Assembly (NCBI GenBank): GCA_004835665.1
Contig: RBKR01000014.1
Coordinates: 558,001 to 622,000, forward strand
Length of the DNA stretch: 64,000 nucleotides
Direction of reading: 5' to 3'
From: Phoma sp. XZ068
Lineage: Eukaryota > Ascomycota > Dothideomycetes > Pleosporales > Didymellaceae
The notes beneath the pieces were generated by a model. It was given only the letters and a program-made list of their open reading frames with translations, made no database searches and was not told where the DNA came from. Of this stretch, positions 1-12,168 are shown piece after piece; position 1 is the stretch's first letter, and each line of letters opens with the position of its first letter. A program made the translations under genes and the position numbers.

Positions 1-830
1 GCGCGGGTGAGTTGTAACCGGTATCTCGAACGGTACGTCTCGGCCTCGCGGTGTTTGGTGTGGACTTGCATATACTCGAGACAGCTGTCCAGGTTGGCCA
101 ACATGTCGGTGAACTCCTTGCCCCGCACAATCTTGGAAGCTCCGGGGGCATTCAGGCGCTTCGTGGTAGGCTCGAGGTATGTGTAGTAGCGCAAGTTCTG
201 CTCCGTGTCTTCTGCAAGCTTCGTGATGCGCTTCTGATCGCTGATCAAGCCCTCGCACTGTTCGCGGAAAGCTGTTGTCTGCGCTTCGACCGTCTTGAAC
301 GAGTCGGAAAGAGAGGAGAGTATGTCGAGGGTCGAGTTTGTGTCGGCGATGATGTTGCCCAAGTGATTGCGCGTCAGATGTAGCTGGCTCTGGTAGGCCT
401 TGTACTCGTCGTGGCTTGCCTCGAGCAGCTCCTCGTTGACTCCATCATACCACGCAGCGAAGTCAAGTTCGTTGCTAATATTCTCATGTGACTTCTTCTT
501 CACCAAAGCCTTCTCCTTCTTGATGTGTGCCCGCACGACCGAGTAGAAATCGCTATACGACTTGGCGCGTCTGGCCACGGTGGCCGGTGGGGGCCCATGG
601 AGTTTTGGTGGTGCTTCTTCTACGGCCTCCGGTATCCCTTCTGCGCGCTCGACGTCAGCGTTACTCTCCTACAGTGAACTTATCAATATCGCTCTGACGT
701 ACCCATGCGGCAGATGGTGGCTTACGTTGGGCTGTCGCAGCAAGCTCTCGCGGCGTTGGTGCTGTTTTGGCGGGTCCTCCTTCTTGACCACGCGAGGCAC
801 GAAGGAATTGTACCACGACTCTCCCTCCAT
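1..830 (-). CDS. COG3: Conserved oligomeric Golgi complex subunit 3 (COG3/Sec34), 3' part missing
   Basis: COG3 is a subunit of the COG tether that captures retrograde vesicles at the Golgi. The visible part is the N-terminal Sec34 region. Exon 1 (830-726) encodes 35 residues starting MEGESWYNSFVP; a 57 bp intron (725-669, GTAAGC...TGTAG, phase 0) follows; exon 2 runs from 668 off the left edge without a stop. Family-typical stretches in exon 2 include AKSYSDFYSVVRAHIKKEKA, LRYYTYLEPTTKRLNAPGA and EAETYRSRYRLQLTRA. The ATG at 830 is preferred because the longer frame upstream begins only at TTG. About 257 residues are visible; the C-terminal half of the protein lies outside the window. It is divergent from the RCC1 gene at 1190. 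Identification rests on recognised family sequence and is strong; only the exact splice junction is inferred. Confidence 0.88.
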
Positions 831-1189
831 TTTTGGCAGTGAGTGTGGCTTCAACCTGGGTTGGCAGACATGAAGTGTCCCTTGGGTTCACCAACACCAC
901 GCGTTCCTAGCACATGTCGGAGGTCGGAGCTTTGGGAAGCTGTGGGGAAGCGCCCAAGCCAATCACAGCCCTGCAATTTTGATCTGATAAGCTATACAAA
1001 TCAGATCAAGGTCATGACGTTCTAGATTTCCGATGTCGCCGCAGACGCCCGCGCGACAGCTATCGACCTACGGTATTACCTGCGTGGAGTGATCCAAGGG
1101 ACTTTCCCGAGTACCAATGTCGACGTGCATTACCCTGTAAACCTCGCAGATCTCGCCGAACGCCCCTTCCACAATTGTCACACCACACA

Positions 1190-2974
1190 ATGCTCCACGC
1201 CAGATGCCTCTCACGCGCCACCATTCGAGCTCCGCATGCCCCGCGATCATGTAGGAACATTACGACAAGAGGACAGGGTCCACGAGTACGAGCAGCGACA
1301 CATCCATATGCTCAGCGGCGACAGCAGCACTTTGTCCGCTCGATAGTGACTGTCACTGCCCTCTGGGCCACAGCCTCAGCATACCAGTATGTCAACGGCA
1401 ACGTGGTCGGCGAGGTGCACGCCGAGGAGCAGAAGGATGAGGAGGAAGTAATGACGTTTGAGCCTCCAAGGCGGAAGCCGAAGTCGACGGACGACAACAG
1501 GAACATCATCAGCTCACAGCATCTGCAGGTGCAGAGAAGCTGGGAGAACCCTGGAGTCTACGCGTGGGGCTCGAATGTAGGAAAGACAGTCGCGCCAGAC
1601 TCGGATGAGAAGTACATCAAGACGCCACGGCGCATCAAGTACTTTGATGGCAAGCTGCTCCGGGACATCAAGCTGGATAGGAACTTTGGGGTGGCCATCG
1701 ATGAGAAGGGCGACCTGCTGCAGTGGGGAGTAGACTTCTCGAAAGAGGCAAGCGAGCCCACACGTACACTACGCGGCAAGAACCTTACCTCGTTGGCCAT
1801 CTCGCGCGACCGCATCATCGCCATCGCCTCCAATGGCTCTGTATACTCGATACCCGTCTCGCAGACAGAACAGAAGGAAGGCCCGAAGCAAGTATCAACA
1901 TCTTGGATCCCCTTCTGGGGCGGCTCGGACGACGTCTCCTACCGCACACGTACACCAGAGAACCTGGCATGGAGCGAGAAGGTTATCGACGTCAAGTCTG
2001 GCCTTGAACACGCCCTTCTGCTCACCTCTGCTGGACGAGTGTTCTCACTGGCTTCCGGCACACAGAACTTCCCCAGCAAGGGTCAGCTTGGTATTCCCGG
2101 CCTAAGCTGGGAGTCCAGGCCCGATGGCCCGATGGACATGCCGCATGAGATCACGACACTCAAGGGCTTCCCCATCTCCAAGATTGCAGCCGGTGATTAT
2201 CACAGCCTCGTGTGCGATTCAGCAGGGCGCGCTTTCGCTTTCGGCGACAACACAGCTGGCCAGCTTGGCTTCCCTTTCAACTCAGAGGCGCTCCACATTG
2301 ACGCCCCATCCCTGCTCCCCACACAGAAGCTGTACGCTGGCACCGGCCAGCAATGCAAAATCACAAATGTATTTGCCGGTGGTAACACCTCTTACTTGAC
2401 CGTCGAAGCCAGCAAACCCAACGACAGCCGCATCACAGCCGACACCTTTGCCTTCGGCTACGGCTTGACAGGCCAACTCGGTGTCGGCCGCTGGATTCAC
2501 ACACAAGCCGACCCTACAAAGGTCCCCACCTTCTCAGGTCTGTTTGAGTACGACGAAGATGCCAGTAAGGTTATTCCTATCAAACTTCACAATATCTCTG
2601 TCGGTTCCACCCACGCTGCAGCCATTATGGACAACGTAGCGTCGGTCGTCACTGCGGCCAAGCCGAGGAAGCTGACCGAGAACGATACCAACTGGGGCCG
2701 CGATATCTTGTTCTGGGGTAACAACGAGTTCTACCAGATTGGCAGCGGTAAGAGGAGCAACGTGGCTACGCCAACGTACATCCAGCCGCTCGACCAGCAG
2801 GCGGAGAATGAGCGCGCTGCGAGCGTGAGTGCGATTGGTAAGTTGAGAGAAAAGGAGATGCATCGATTCCAGATCTCGCCCAAGGCCAAGGTCAAGGTCA
2901 ACGGCCGCAACGTCGAGATTGAGCAAAAAGTTGAATGCGGACGCGGCGTTACTGCTGTATACTCTGCCGTCTGA
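1190..2974 (+). CDS. FMP25: RCC1-repeat mitochondrial protein, FMP25-like
   Basis: Intronless gene of 594 residues. The open frame extends upstream to a TTG at 1175, but the first ATG is at 1190. The N-terminus is Arg-rich and lacks acidic residues, as in a mitochondrial presequence. It is followed by one hydrophobic segment at about residues 51-67 (SIVTVTALWATASAYQY). RCC1-type blades follow, each with a G-x-[VLA]-[FY]-[AFQ]-[WF]-G core: GVYAWGSN, GDLLQWG, GRAFAFGDNTAGQLG, DTFAFGYGLTGQLG and DILFWGNNEFYQIG. Yeast Fmp25 is an inner-membrane protein with an RCC1-like propeller, linked to respiratory complex III assembly; that role is transferred by architecture. A generic RCC1 protein is the alternative, but the presequence plus membrane anchor favours FMP25. 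Confidence 0.85.
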   Translation: MLHARCLSRATIRAPHAPRSCRNITTRGQGPRVRAATHPYAQRRQQHFVRSIVTVTALWATASAYQYVNGNVVGEVHAEEQKDEEEVMTFEPPRRKPKSTDDNRNIISSQHLQVQRSWENPGVYAWGSNVGKTVAPDSDEKYIKTPRRIKYFDGKLLRDIKLDRNFGVAIDEKGDLLQWGVDFSKEASEPTRTLRGKNLTSLAISRDRIIAIASNGSVYSIPVSQTEQKEGPKQVSTSWIPFWGGSDDVSYRTRTPENLAWSEKVIDVKSGLEHALLLTSAGRVFSLASGTQNFPSKGQLGIPGLSWESRPDGPMDMPHEITTLKGFPISKIAAGDYHSLVCDSAGRAFAFGDNTAGQLGFPFNSEALHIDAPSLLPTQKLYAGTGQQCKITNVFAGGNTSYLTVEASKPNDSRITADTFAFGYGLTGQLGVGRWIHTQADPTKVPTFSGLFEYDEDASKVIPIKLHNISVGSTHAAAIMDNVASVVTAAKPRKLTENDTNWGRDILFWGNNEFYQIGSGKRSNVATPTYIQPLDQQAENERAASVSAIGKLREKEMHRFQISPKAKVKVNGRNVEIEQKVECGRGVTAVYSAV

Positions 2975-3788
2975 GGGAGACAATGCGCGAAGCATAGATT
3001 ACCGCTTCGTACGATGTAGGCTCGCACACCTCCACCCACTTCTTGTATATTGTATTTTTCACAACCGAATCTGCAAGGCCTTGTCAGCTGCGTTGTTGTA
3101 GGACTATCGGCGTATAGCGTACTCTCCAATATCAACCCCATTCCACATCAAACTACCGGCACTTCTCCGTCTGAATACATGCCGCTATCCGCACCTCCTC
3201 GCTGCCTTGTGCTTCAGGATGCATGATGCTTAATGCCGCCTTGTTGCCTCAGTCTCTGCCTCAACATCTGACCCCACTATTGGCCCGATATCTGCCCAAC
3301 TATTACCTCTATATCCACCGAATTATTACCGCAATAACTGCCGAATAATTGCCTCTATACCAGTCCCAATTAATGCCTCGTGACACGCCACCGTGTCCTC
3401 GGTGAGAAACGTGCGAAACACTTCACGATGCTTGGCAAAGGGGTAGGTTTGGCGGTGAGACGCATACCAGACGGTGTTTTGCTGGGTGCCAATGCCGTAG
3501 CATCCGTGCAAGAGCGTTCGTGCCCGAGATTCTAGGCAAGCGAAAAATATTGCAGACAGCATGCCAAAGCAGCGAGGAAGAAAGAGAAGAAGGAAAAAAG
3601 AAACAGAGGAAAATGGGATGTAGACATTAACGCAAGAAGATAAAATTATCCACACTACAATCTATCGCTAAATCCCTACCTGGGTACTATGCCCTCCGGG
3701 TAATGCCCCCTACACAACACCCCTCCACGGCGGCGAAGACACAGTCTCCTGCCCCGTTTCTACATCTTCCTCGTGATATAATTTTTAT
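2975..3788. other. Intergenic, convergent gene ends
   Basis: This is the 3' flank shared by the RCC1 gene (plus) and the secreted-protein gene (minus). I see no gene. Part of it (about 3239-3378) is a loose run of related words such as ATTACCTCTAT, ATTGCCTCTAT and CTGCC at irregular spacing, and the 3540-3660 stretch is A-rich. Confidence 0.6.
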
Positions 3789-5666
3789 CTAAACGGTGAT
3801 GCCAGTCAATCCACCAGCAACAACTGCGCTCGCGGTCGAGTTCTGGGCGGACTCGAGGCCCTTGCCGGTCTGCGACTTGACGTAGTCGTTCATCATCTGC
3901 GTGATGGGAGCCTGTCCGCCCCAAGCGGCTGCGGAGGCCATCTCGTCAATCTGCTTCATGCTCATGATAACGGCGCCCAGGGGTGCGATTGGGTCGCCGT
4001 ACTTGTCGGTCTTCTCCTGGCGACGCTCGGGCTTGGTGGCACCGGGAGTGGAAGCCTCGGGCTTAGGGGAGGACTCGGTCTTAGCAGCTTCGGAGGCGGG
4101 TTTGGCGGACTCGGCAGGAGTGGCGGGCTTGGGGGACTCGCCAGCAGGCTTAGGGGACTCGCCAGCAGGCTTGGGCTCACCAGCAGGCTTGGGCTCGCCA
4201 GCGGCGGCAGGAGCGGCCTCGCCAGGACGAGCGGCAGGGCTGGCCGCAGCGGCGGGAGCAGGCTCGCCAGCGGCAGCTGGGCGGGCGGTGGATTCAGCGG
4301 CAGGAGCAGCGGCAGCGGGAGCAGCAGGGGCAGCACCAGGTTGAGGAGCGGCTCTAGCGGCGCCGCCCATCATCTGCATGACAAGGATGTACTCTCCATC
4401 GACCTGGCGGACGGGGACTGCAATACGCGAGTTGGCCTGGTCAAGCACGGCGTTGGCCTGAACGGGGGTGAAAGTAGGCGCGAGAAGAAGCTGCTGGGCG
4501 ACCGGGTTGTTTCCGTTGGTGGGTGTGCCACCAGTGTTGCCTTGGTTGCCGGTGTTGGCGGCTCCAGTTTGGATCTGGCGGGCAGCAATCTCCTTGCGGA
4601 AGTTATCACGAGACAGACCACGCTTTGTGGGAGCACCGACACCCTGGAGCTGGGCAGTGGCACCGCCAGGGTTCTGGAGGACACCACGCTGAGCGACAGC
4701 AATGGCAACCTGGCCGTTGGCGGGAACACCCATGGCCTGCATCATCTTCTGGATACGGACAGCGTTGACTGTGATGTTGTTAGCTTGAGGTCTTTACATT
4801 AGTCACGTGGGAACGTACTGGGCATCTGAACGACAGTAACCTGCTGGTTGAGGTCAGGTGTGACAGCGGCGAGGTTGGTGACGACGGAGTAGCGGTAGTC
4901 GTTGACGGGATCCTGGCCCTGAAGACCAGCAAGCATGCTAGAGTCGATACCGTCCTTGACATCAACGTTCATGAGCATGGGCTGAGTAGCACGAGTGGAC
5001 ATCCTGAATCCGTCCTGGAACTCGTTCTCCTGTAGGCCGGTTCCCTGGATAGCGACCGCGGTAGAGCCATCGCTTCCGAATGGCGTGACGAGAGTGTTGG
5101 TCTCGACAGTCTGACGACCGACGACCATGTACTCCCCGTCAAGCTGGTTGCGCTTGACCATACGGACGGTCATGTCGGTGGTGTTGACGCTCCTCATTGT
5201 CTCCTGGATCATCCAGCTTTGCCTGTCGGGCGAGAGCATGGCAACGTATGTGTTGTCAGGCTGAACAGCGGCCTGCTGCAAGAGCTGCGCGGTCATGGCC
5301 ATCTCGACCTGTCCACCAACCAAGTCTGTCGCGCCATTGGTACTGATAATCATAGACTGGCCAGAAATGGCAACAAAGGGCTGTCCTGTAGAGCCAGTGA
5401 CCTGGTTGGCAGGGATAGCGGGTTGTTGCTGATTAACGATTATTTGCTGCTGCTTCTGGGAGAATGTCTCGACCTTGGAGCGGTCGGGGAAGACGAAGGA
5501 GTTGAGGTTCATCTATCATGATTAGACCTTGTTCGTTGGCTTGCAAATGAGGATTACTTACATCGCCATTGACATTAAGTACTTGATTGAATTGCACTTG
5601 TTGCTGTGCGAAGGCTGCCGAGCTCAACAAGAGCAGCATAAAGGAGGAGACAGTACCAGACGTCAT
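3789..5666 (-). CDS. Secreted protein with Ala/Pro-rich repeat region, unknown function
   Basis: Three exons: 5666-5562, 5512-4819 and 4768-3789, with introns of 49 bp (5513-5561, phase 0) and 50 bp (4769-4818, phase 1), giving 592 residues. The first 20 residues are a clear signal peptide (SFMLLLLSSAAFA, cut before QQQ). The middle part is Gln/Thr/Val-rich and carries two related segments, QLDGEYMVV and QVDGEYILV. Roughly codons lying at 4000-4340 form a low-complexity Ala/Pro/Glu region with repeats of the type EPKPAG and ESPKPAG. The C-terminus ends in a short hydrophobic stretch (SAVVAGGLTGITV) that could be a GPI-attachment tail, though it is short and not decisive. I do not recognise a named domain. 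It lies 1.4 kb from the melanin reductase gene; any wall or pigment role would be speculation. Confidence 0.8.
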
Positions 5667-7084
5667 ATTGATTTAATAATAATAGCCACCTGGGCTTGAA
5701 CAAATATTAGGTATAAAAAAACGAACAGAAGATTAATGGGAACGTAGAAAGGAACGACGATGCTACTGACCAGACTTGCTGCGCTGAGAGGTAACACAAG
5801 ACCTTTCATGGCGCTTCGGTCTATAAGAGAAGTCTTGGTGCTCGTGCATGACTTCGGAACTGGCACCGGCGAGATAGTTTCCGTTGATGGGGTTTCAGAG
5901 TCATGCTACAAAGATGTATGGCGAATAGCTCCGACAGCAAGTCGTTAGCATCGAGAACATCCGGCACCCCTTCACACCTGAGGGACTGCGCTAGATGCAG
6001 TAAAGGTCCTGATTCTGGACCCTTGAAGACATCGAAACCCGCATCTTGCAGCTCTGGTGTCGGCCACCTGTAGTCCCGAGGTGGCGAGTTGACTTTTCTG
6101 TGCAGGTTCTGTTTCAGACTCTAGATATAGCGTTTGGTTTGGTGGACTCGCGACAAAAAGCTTATCCTTATACCTGAACGAGACAACCCCTGTTCAGTGA
6201 TACCCAACATGATTCGCTGTCGACGTACTATTGATTCATTTGTAGGCCATACCCAATGCGTGACGTCCACTTGTAAGGTAGCATTACCTCAGAAGCATTG
6301 TGAAGCATACCGCAAAGCTTGGCAAAGCCATTCAGCGTACAGCCTAGGCTGCATCCGGAAGGTAGCCATAAGGGTATAGAGATGTCGTTCGTAATGAACA
6401 GAGATCAGCTACACCGCATGGCGCTGATGAGAGCAACTCGAACGCTCGGCAAAATAATGTTACGGCTTAGAGCTTTGAATACCTTCTTACACGAAGGTGA
6501 AGCACTGGTGGTGTACCGCATCTGATGTCCCTCTCACCTGTGTGCAATGGAATTGAGGTGTGGTGAGATGGTCAGACAGTGATGTTTGGAGTTGTGTTTC
6601 GAAGCGTGGCTGCGAGTCGAGGTATTATTACGCTAACCACCCCGGGCACTAGCGCAAAGCGACACCACCAAGTATACGGTTGCCTGGTAATAACGAATGT
6701 CATTTTGAATCAGCATAGCACAATAATTTGAGAAATATAGTCGAAGGATATGGTATCAGCGGTCAAAGGAAGCCACCGGTGACTCCACAACAAAACACGT
6801 TGTGCAATGCACTGGAAAAGGCGGAAGGCAACACGGAGACTGGCCATAAATTAGGTATCTACCTGCGTGGGATCACGCGACCATTCGTTCGTTTGTGTTA
6901 TTGTTGACATTCGCATACGTTATTAAAAATGTCACATGAAGAGTGTGGGAAAGTATTTGGTGTTCAATAATTCCATTAGGTCTTTCCTTCTACTATGAAG
7001 AAAAACGCCATATCATGCTTCAATATCAGGCCATGGTTCGTAACAAAAGGCTAAAAGAGAAAACTCAAGTCCAGAAGCAACCGT
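5667..7084. other. Intergenic, no gene seen
   Basis: 1.4 kb between the secreted-protein gene start and the 3' end of the THN reductase. The left part must hold the promoter of the secreted-protein gene. Only short, unsupported reading frames occur; no repeat or RNA gene recognised. Confidence 0.55.
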
Positions 7085-7993
7085 TTACATGCAGGCAGCG
7101 CCGTCAATGCCGATGACCTTTCCGTTAACCCAGTCACCGTCCTGCGAGGCGAGGAAGCAGACGACGCGAGCAATGTCGATGGGCTGGCCGACACGGTTAT
7201 GGGGAGACCATGTGCAGGCGTACTCATCGACCTGGTCATCGCTGAGCTTGTCACCTCCGGGAATATATTCACGGCAGACAGCGTGGTACATGTCGGTCTT
7301 GATGCCGCCGGGGGCAACGCAGTTGACTGTGACCTTCTTCTCACCGGCATCTATAACTCGTTAGCAGTCGGTCTGTAGATGAGGCGAGACGTGGCTTACC
7401 GATAGCCATACACCTGGTGAAAGTCTCAATAGCACCCTTGGACCCGGAGTAGACGGCGTGCTTGGGCACACCCTTGGCCTGGCCGGTGATGGATCCCATA
7501 AGGATGATGCGGCCACCGACTTCCATCCTCTTGTATGCCTCCTTTGCGACGAAGAATTGACCACGGGTGTTGATGTTGAAGACACGGTCGAACTCCTCAG
7601 GCTCGACATCGGCGAAGTGACCGAAGGAGACAACACCAGAGTTGGAGCAGCAAATGTCAAGGCGACCGAAGTGTGCAACCACATCGTCCATCAGCTTGGA
7701 GGTCTCCCCGACGTTACCAACGTTGGCCTTGAAGGCATGGGCATCGGCACCGTTTCCGAGAGCCTTGATCTCCTTGACGACTGCTTCAGCGCCCTCGATA
7801 GCGTTGGCGTAGTTGACAGCGACCTTAGCACCGCGCTTGCCGAGCTCAATGGCCATCGCCCTTCCGATACCACGGCCTGTAGGTTGTGAGTTCTTGGTCC
7901 AGTAAAAGCGATTCACTCCATTGAAGCCATACCAGAGCCAGTTACGACGGCGACCTTTCCCTCAAGGGACCAGCTAGCAGGAGCAGCAGACAT
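7085..7993 (-). CDS. BRN1: 1,3,8-trihydroxynaphthalene reductase (DHN-melanin pathway)
   Basis: NADPH-dependent short-chain dehydrogenase that reduces tri- (and often tetra-) hydroxynaphthalene in the DHN-melanin pathway. Exons 7993-7933, 7876-7400 and 7350-7085 with introns of 56 bp (7877-7932) and 49 bp (7351-7399), both phase 1, give exactly 267 residues, the length I recall for Cochliobolus Brn1. Visible motifs: cofactor loop TGSGRGIG (residues 18-25), CSNSGVV, catalytic Ser149 (LMGSITG), Tyr163 and Lys167 (YSGSK), and APGGIKTDM. The C-terminus is IDGAACM; a terminal Met is the state known for trihydroxynaphthalene reductase, whereas the tetrahydroxynaphthalene enzyme of Magnaporthe ends in Ile. 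It lies on the same strand as the Cmr1-type regulator 4.2 kb away. A TATATA element sits about 135 bp upstream of the ATG. Confidence 0.95.
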
Positions 7994-8127
7994 TTTGAGT
8001 ATGGAATTTGGGGGTTCTTGGTTAGAAAGAGGTGGTAATGGGAACCTTGAAGGTTATTGTGTGATTGTGGAAGTAGATGTGAGTTGGAAGCTGATGATGG
8101 GCTACTTCGAGCGTGATGAGCAGAGCA

Positions 8128-8133
8128 TATATA
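8128..8133 (-). promoter_or_regulatory. TATA box of the THN reductase gene
   Basis: TATATA on the minus strand, 135 bp upstream of the ATG at 7993, a usual distance for a regulated fungal gene. Assigned by position only; the transcription start is not known. Confidence 0.5.
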
Positions 8134-11100
8134 CTGCTTTGCAACTCGGGACTCCAGCGGCACTCAAGGTGTAGTTTATCGTGACATCTAGCATCCGTCG
8201 GCCTTTGCGCGTAGCATACAGTTCGTCCATTGTCTCCGGTTCGGAGCAAGCACCACGTCCGAGTGTTGAGAATCCTAGGGCTGAAACAGCGCGTACCTGT
8301 GCCGCTTACCAGTCCGTAAGGTAGGCTCCGCTAATAGTCAAGATGTTTACACTGATGCTCAGGGAAAGTAGTCGGAAGGAGGGGCCGAGGCGCCCAGGGG
8401 CTGGTCCCATTGGATGACTCGCGAGTAAGCGAAGAACAACACCATACTATTCGTGACGCGACTGTCAGTTTCATAAACGGAAACATCTTTTTTTATCGAC
8501 TGCGGACAGAATGAGAGTTTGCTAGATTGCTATTTTCAATAAGCGTGCAACAACAGCTCGCATTGTGGGGGCAGGCATGGCATTTCTGAATCGCAATTGC
8601 GGGTGTCGCATAGACGCAGCGGGTGCGACTCAGCGCTGCCGGATAAGACCGTGTGATGGTCAGAAATCCAAAAATACCCTCAGCCTCATTGACTGAGGGA
8701 ATCTCGAAAACCGTCCTGACGATGACAATACTGACGGGGTGTTCACCCGGAGGTTCTGCGCTCGTTGAAGACTGGTGTTAGTGTCTCTAGTTTGACCCCG
8801 GGAGTACAATCTATTCCTCACTCAGCACACAGCTGACGGCGTACCCCATACCAGAGGGATCCCCAACGCATCTCTTGGCTTCCGTTTCGAGTCTCCACAA
8901 AGAGTGCCGTCGAGTCCGAGAGAGATCGGCAAAGGCATGTTTCACGCCCGGAGCCCAGCAGCTGTGATAACAAGAGGGGAGCCGAAGCACGGGCCACCTT
9001 CGAACTTCACCTCAACACCATGTCGTCACCACCGGCGTGAAAAGTGGTCTTCTGAATTGAGAAGAAATTGTCCTTATGAGTTAATTAGAGCAGTTTGGAG
9101 ACAGGAAATGAACGGATACATTTACTTCGTTGCATCCTGGCGTCGATGTCTGGAAATTCGACTCTGGACCATGTCGTGCGCTTTTCGACATCATTATCAA
9201 ATACCAACCCGGCTTGAGAAGGATGCCAGAAAAATCTGGACGAGCTATGGCTAGGTATCCCCATCTGACCTCAACTTGAGAAAGGCGCTTGCTGCGCACA
9301 TTAGCTGCATCAAGTCAGCATTACGACAATGGTCGAAAGATGCACATCACTGAGCCATATCTAGTTCCACAACCACTAAGCCATATCGGCTTTGCAGGAA
9401 ATGATCGTCATTTTCCTGCAAGGAAAAGCTCATGCAGTAGTACTAAAGGCAGATACGAGATTTCTGTGATGCAATGCATGCGGAGAGCGCGGTGACGGGA
9501 CTGACTGTGCCCACAGGGAGCGTTAGGCGGAAAGCTTGTCGAAGGATGCCAGGATGACCGGACAATGCCGCACGAACTTTGTAGCCTCCGGAGAACGAAA
9601 GTGAATCAAGCACTGTGATGGACTGTATCATGGTCGACAAATTGATACCAGGACATGTTGAAAGATCACCAAGAATTGACAAAATAAACGTAGGTATTCA
9701 TCTAGATTAAAGCATTCTCAAAATCTCATAGAGTTTGAACTATCAAAGGAAATCGACCAGTCGGGTAGTGCGAAGGAGGTCCGGTGAACTGCACTAAATA
9801 TTGTTTTGCTGCGGCGTGCACATCACTTCGCAATACTGGTGGTTGGCGGGTAACTAGGAAGACCCGGTTAACCAGAAGTCAATAGTTGGTAGGCACGCTG
9901 CCAATGGGCCTCTTTTGGTCTGGATTTGGTCGAGATCCCAGTAGGATCATGTACCTTGGGGCATGTACCACTGCTCTACATTCTGCTTGGAACTACAGTA
10001 TTACCGCCGTTTGGGACTCTTGCATCAGTGATTGTTTAGTGTAAATGCGTATGACTGAAAGGGTACGTCAGTGCCGTAGATCATCACGTTTCAGTGCTTG
10101 GTAGAGCCAGGTTCGGATAAGATGGAAGGCCTGAGTAATACACCGGACCAGTTCACTTTAGCTACCAGGAGGGAAAAGCCGGATGCCTCTGAAGCAGTCC
10201 AGCCTGGTGTCCTAGGTATCCAGCTAGAATCCCCTTGTTTACTCTACCAGAAATTGAATCACTACCGGTTGCTCCGATCGAAACAAGTAGAACATAGACA
10301 CTGGAGATCATTACACCAAAGATCTACAAGGTGCATGAGTATGACCAGCAGCATCGCAAGGACGTTACAACGCGTTTTTCACCGCGGGGTGCCTGGATCG
10401 GTGAATACACGCACCGATTTACCGGTCACCCTGTGATGACTGAGTTATTTCAATGCCTGCCATTCTTCTGAAACCATATGGTCAAGTCAAAGTCCGATCG
10501 GACCGTCCGCCCATGTATGGCCAACGGCTTCGGTGCGGGCATCCGTAGGTCTAGTAGCTCTCGAGCCAGGCATCAAGTGTGGAGAATGGCCGCAATAAAG
10601 CTTAATTTAACCCAGTCAATTGTAATATATGTCGTACGGGACTGTGGTTTTGCGTGAAGCCACTCCCGTTGGCGGCAGGATGAGCCATGTCAACCACTTA
10701 GAAGTTACTGAGCTCACAGTAAACCAGGAATACGGGATTCTCTCTTGCGAACGCGTCAGCTTGTCAGGCAACGAACCTGCAGTAGACACCTTGGCACCGG
10801 TATCCGTAATTGTGATACGGAAGTATGTTGCATATACCCAAACGAGGGTGAACAGTGAGGATTTACTAGTTAACCTAGGGTGACTATGCCTAATGAGTCC
10901 TCCCTGGCTAAATAGCTGAGAGTAAGTACACGCTGAATGGAACCTAGAGGGTGGATACGGTACCGAAGGCGCGGGATATAACGACAGTTCTTGCGCGAAC
11001 CAAGGACCACCAGGGATCTACCAAACATAGTATGGCCTGAAAGCGCTGCGCATCTACGGTACCACGATGCCGCTCGGGAAAAGAGGAGACGCGTAACCCA

Positions 11101-11407
11101 GAAGGTTCCATATGAGGTACGTCCTTCCCGTTGATCAGAGGTGCTTGTTGGATATGCCAGATCTTCATAATATCTGACTGTGGGTCTGCTTGATGCTCTC
11201 TAGCCTTGCTTTGCTACATTAGCCTACATTCTCAATCCCATGCCCTCCAGAAAACGCCGATTCTGTTCACTGATCGATCAGATCAGAGGATTGAGTGCCT
11301 GTCGAGATTGCATTACCATATCTCAGTGGACTCACCTGCATCTACCCGCACTTGGGTTAAATACCCCACCTGATCGCGCCGCCCCATACGGACCGCAACG
11401 AACGGTG

Positions 11408-11420
11408 CCCCCCCCCCCCC
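11408..11420. repeat. C13 homopolymer
   Basis: Uninterrupted run of 13 C in the spacer between the reductase and CMR1. No gene context; run length is prone to sequencing error. Confidence 0.8.
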
Positions 11421-12168
11421 GGACGCCTCTATCAGCCATTCACAGCCAAGACAACCAATCATCGACCCAGGCTCGATACACGCAGGGCCTACGAATGGCT
11501 TCTGAAACAGCAGTGCAGCAACAGAAAAGCACAATGACAATGACAGCGTTGACGACGAATGCGGCAGGCAAAGTGTGAAGATATATACCTAGGTACACTG
11601 CTCTTCACTCCTCGTCGTTGCGAAGCACCACTTTGGCCTCCTCGACAACTCATCATCAGGCTTAGAACGAAACTTGACAGGACGATGTCATACTTGGATA
11701 AAGGTCACTGTGTGTGGATGAGCGCCACTGTTCCCTCCTCATTGGTAGACCCCATAAGGAGATGCCAACCCCGCTTACGACTCCCTCTGCGTCCCATGAC
11801 CCACAACACCATCACACATCATTGTCATCTTGATAAGGTATGTACTCATATTCGGTCACTCCTTACAGCAACAACTTCTTGCCATCGCTATGTACTATAC
11901 AACACTAATCCTGCGACAGTTGACCAGTGTGACAACGAATGAAGTCGACAGCCATGCCTCTTACGGCGAACGCCGCTACCGAGTGTTTGCCACCAACGCC
12001 ACAAATTGGGAAAAATATAAAGCACACGGCACCGATACCCCAGAGCAACTGTTGCTGTCGGTGCTGATGGGTATCTTCGAAGAGAGATGAAAAGCAAAAA
12101 CAAAAACGCAGAGACGATGCGAAACGCCTGCTACTACGCCATAAGAAGGGCCCTCGAAGGGCGTGACG

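Noticed and set aside
51..383. Plus-strand 110-residue frame
   Set aside because: Antisense shadow of the COG3 exon, which is recognisable on the minus strand.
3901..4344. Plus-strand Gly/Ala-rich frame
   Set aside because: Antisense of the Ala/Pro repeat of the secreted protein.
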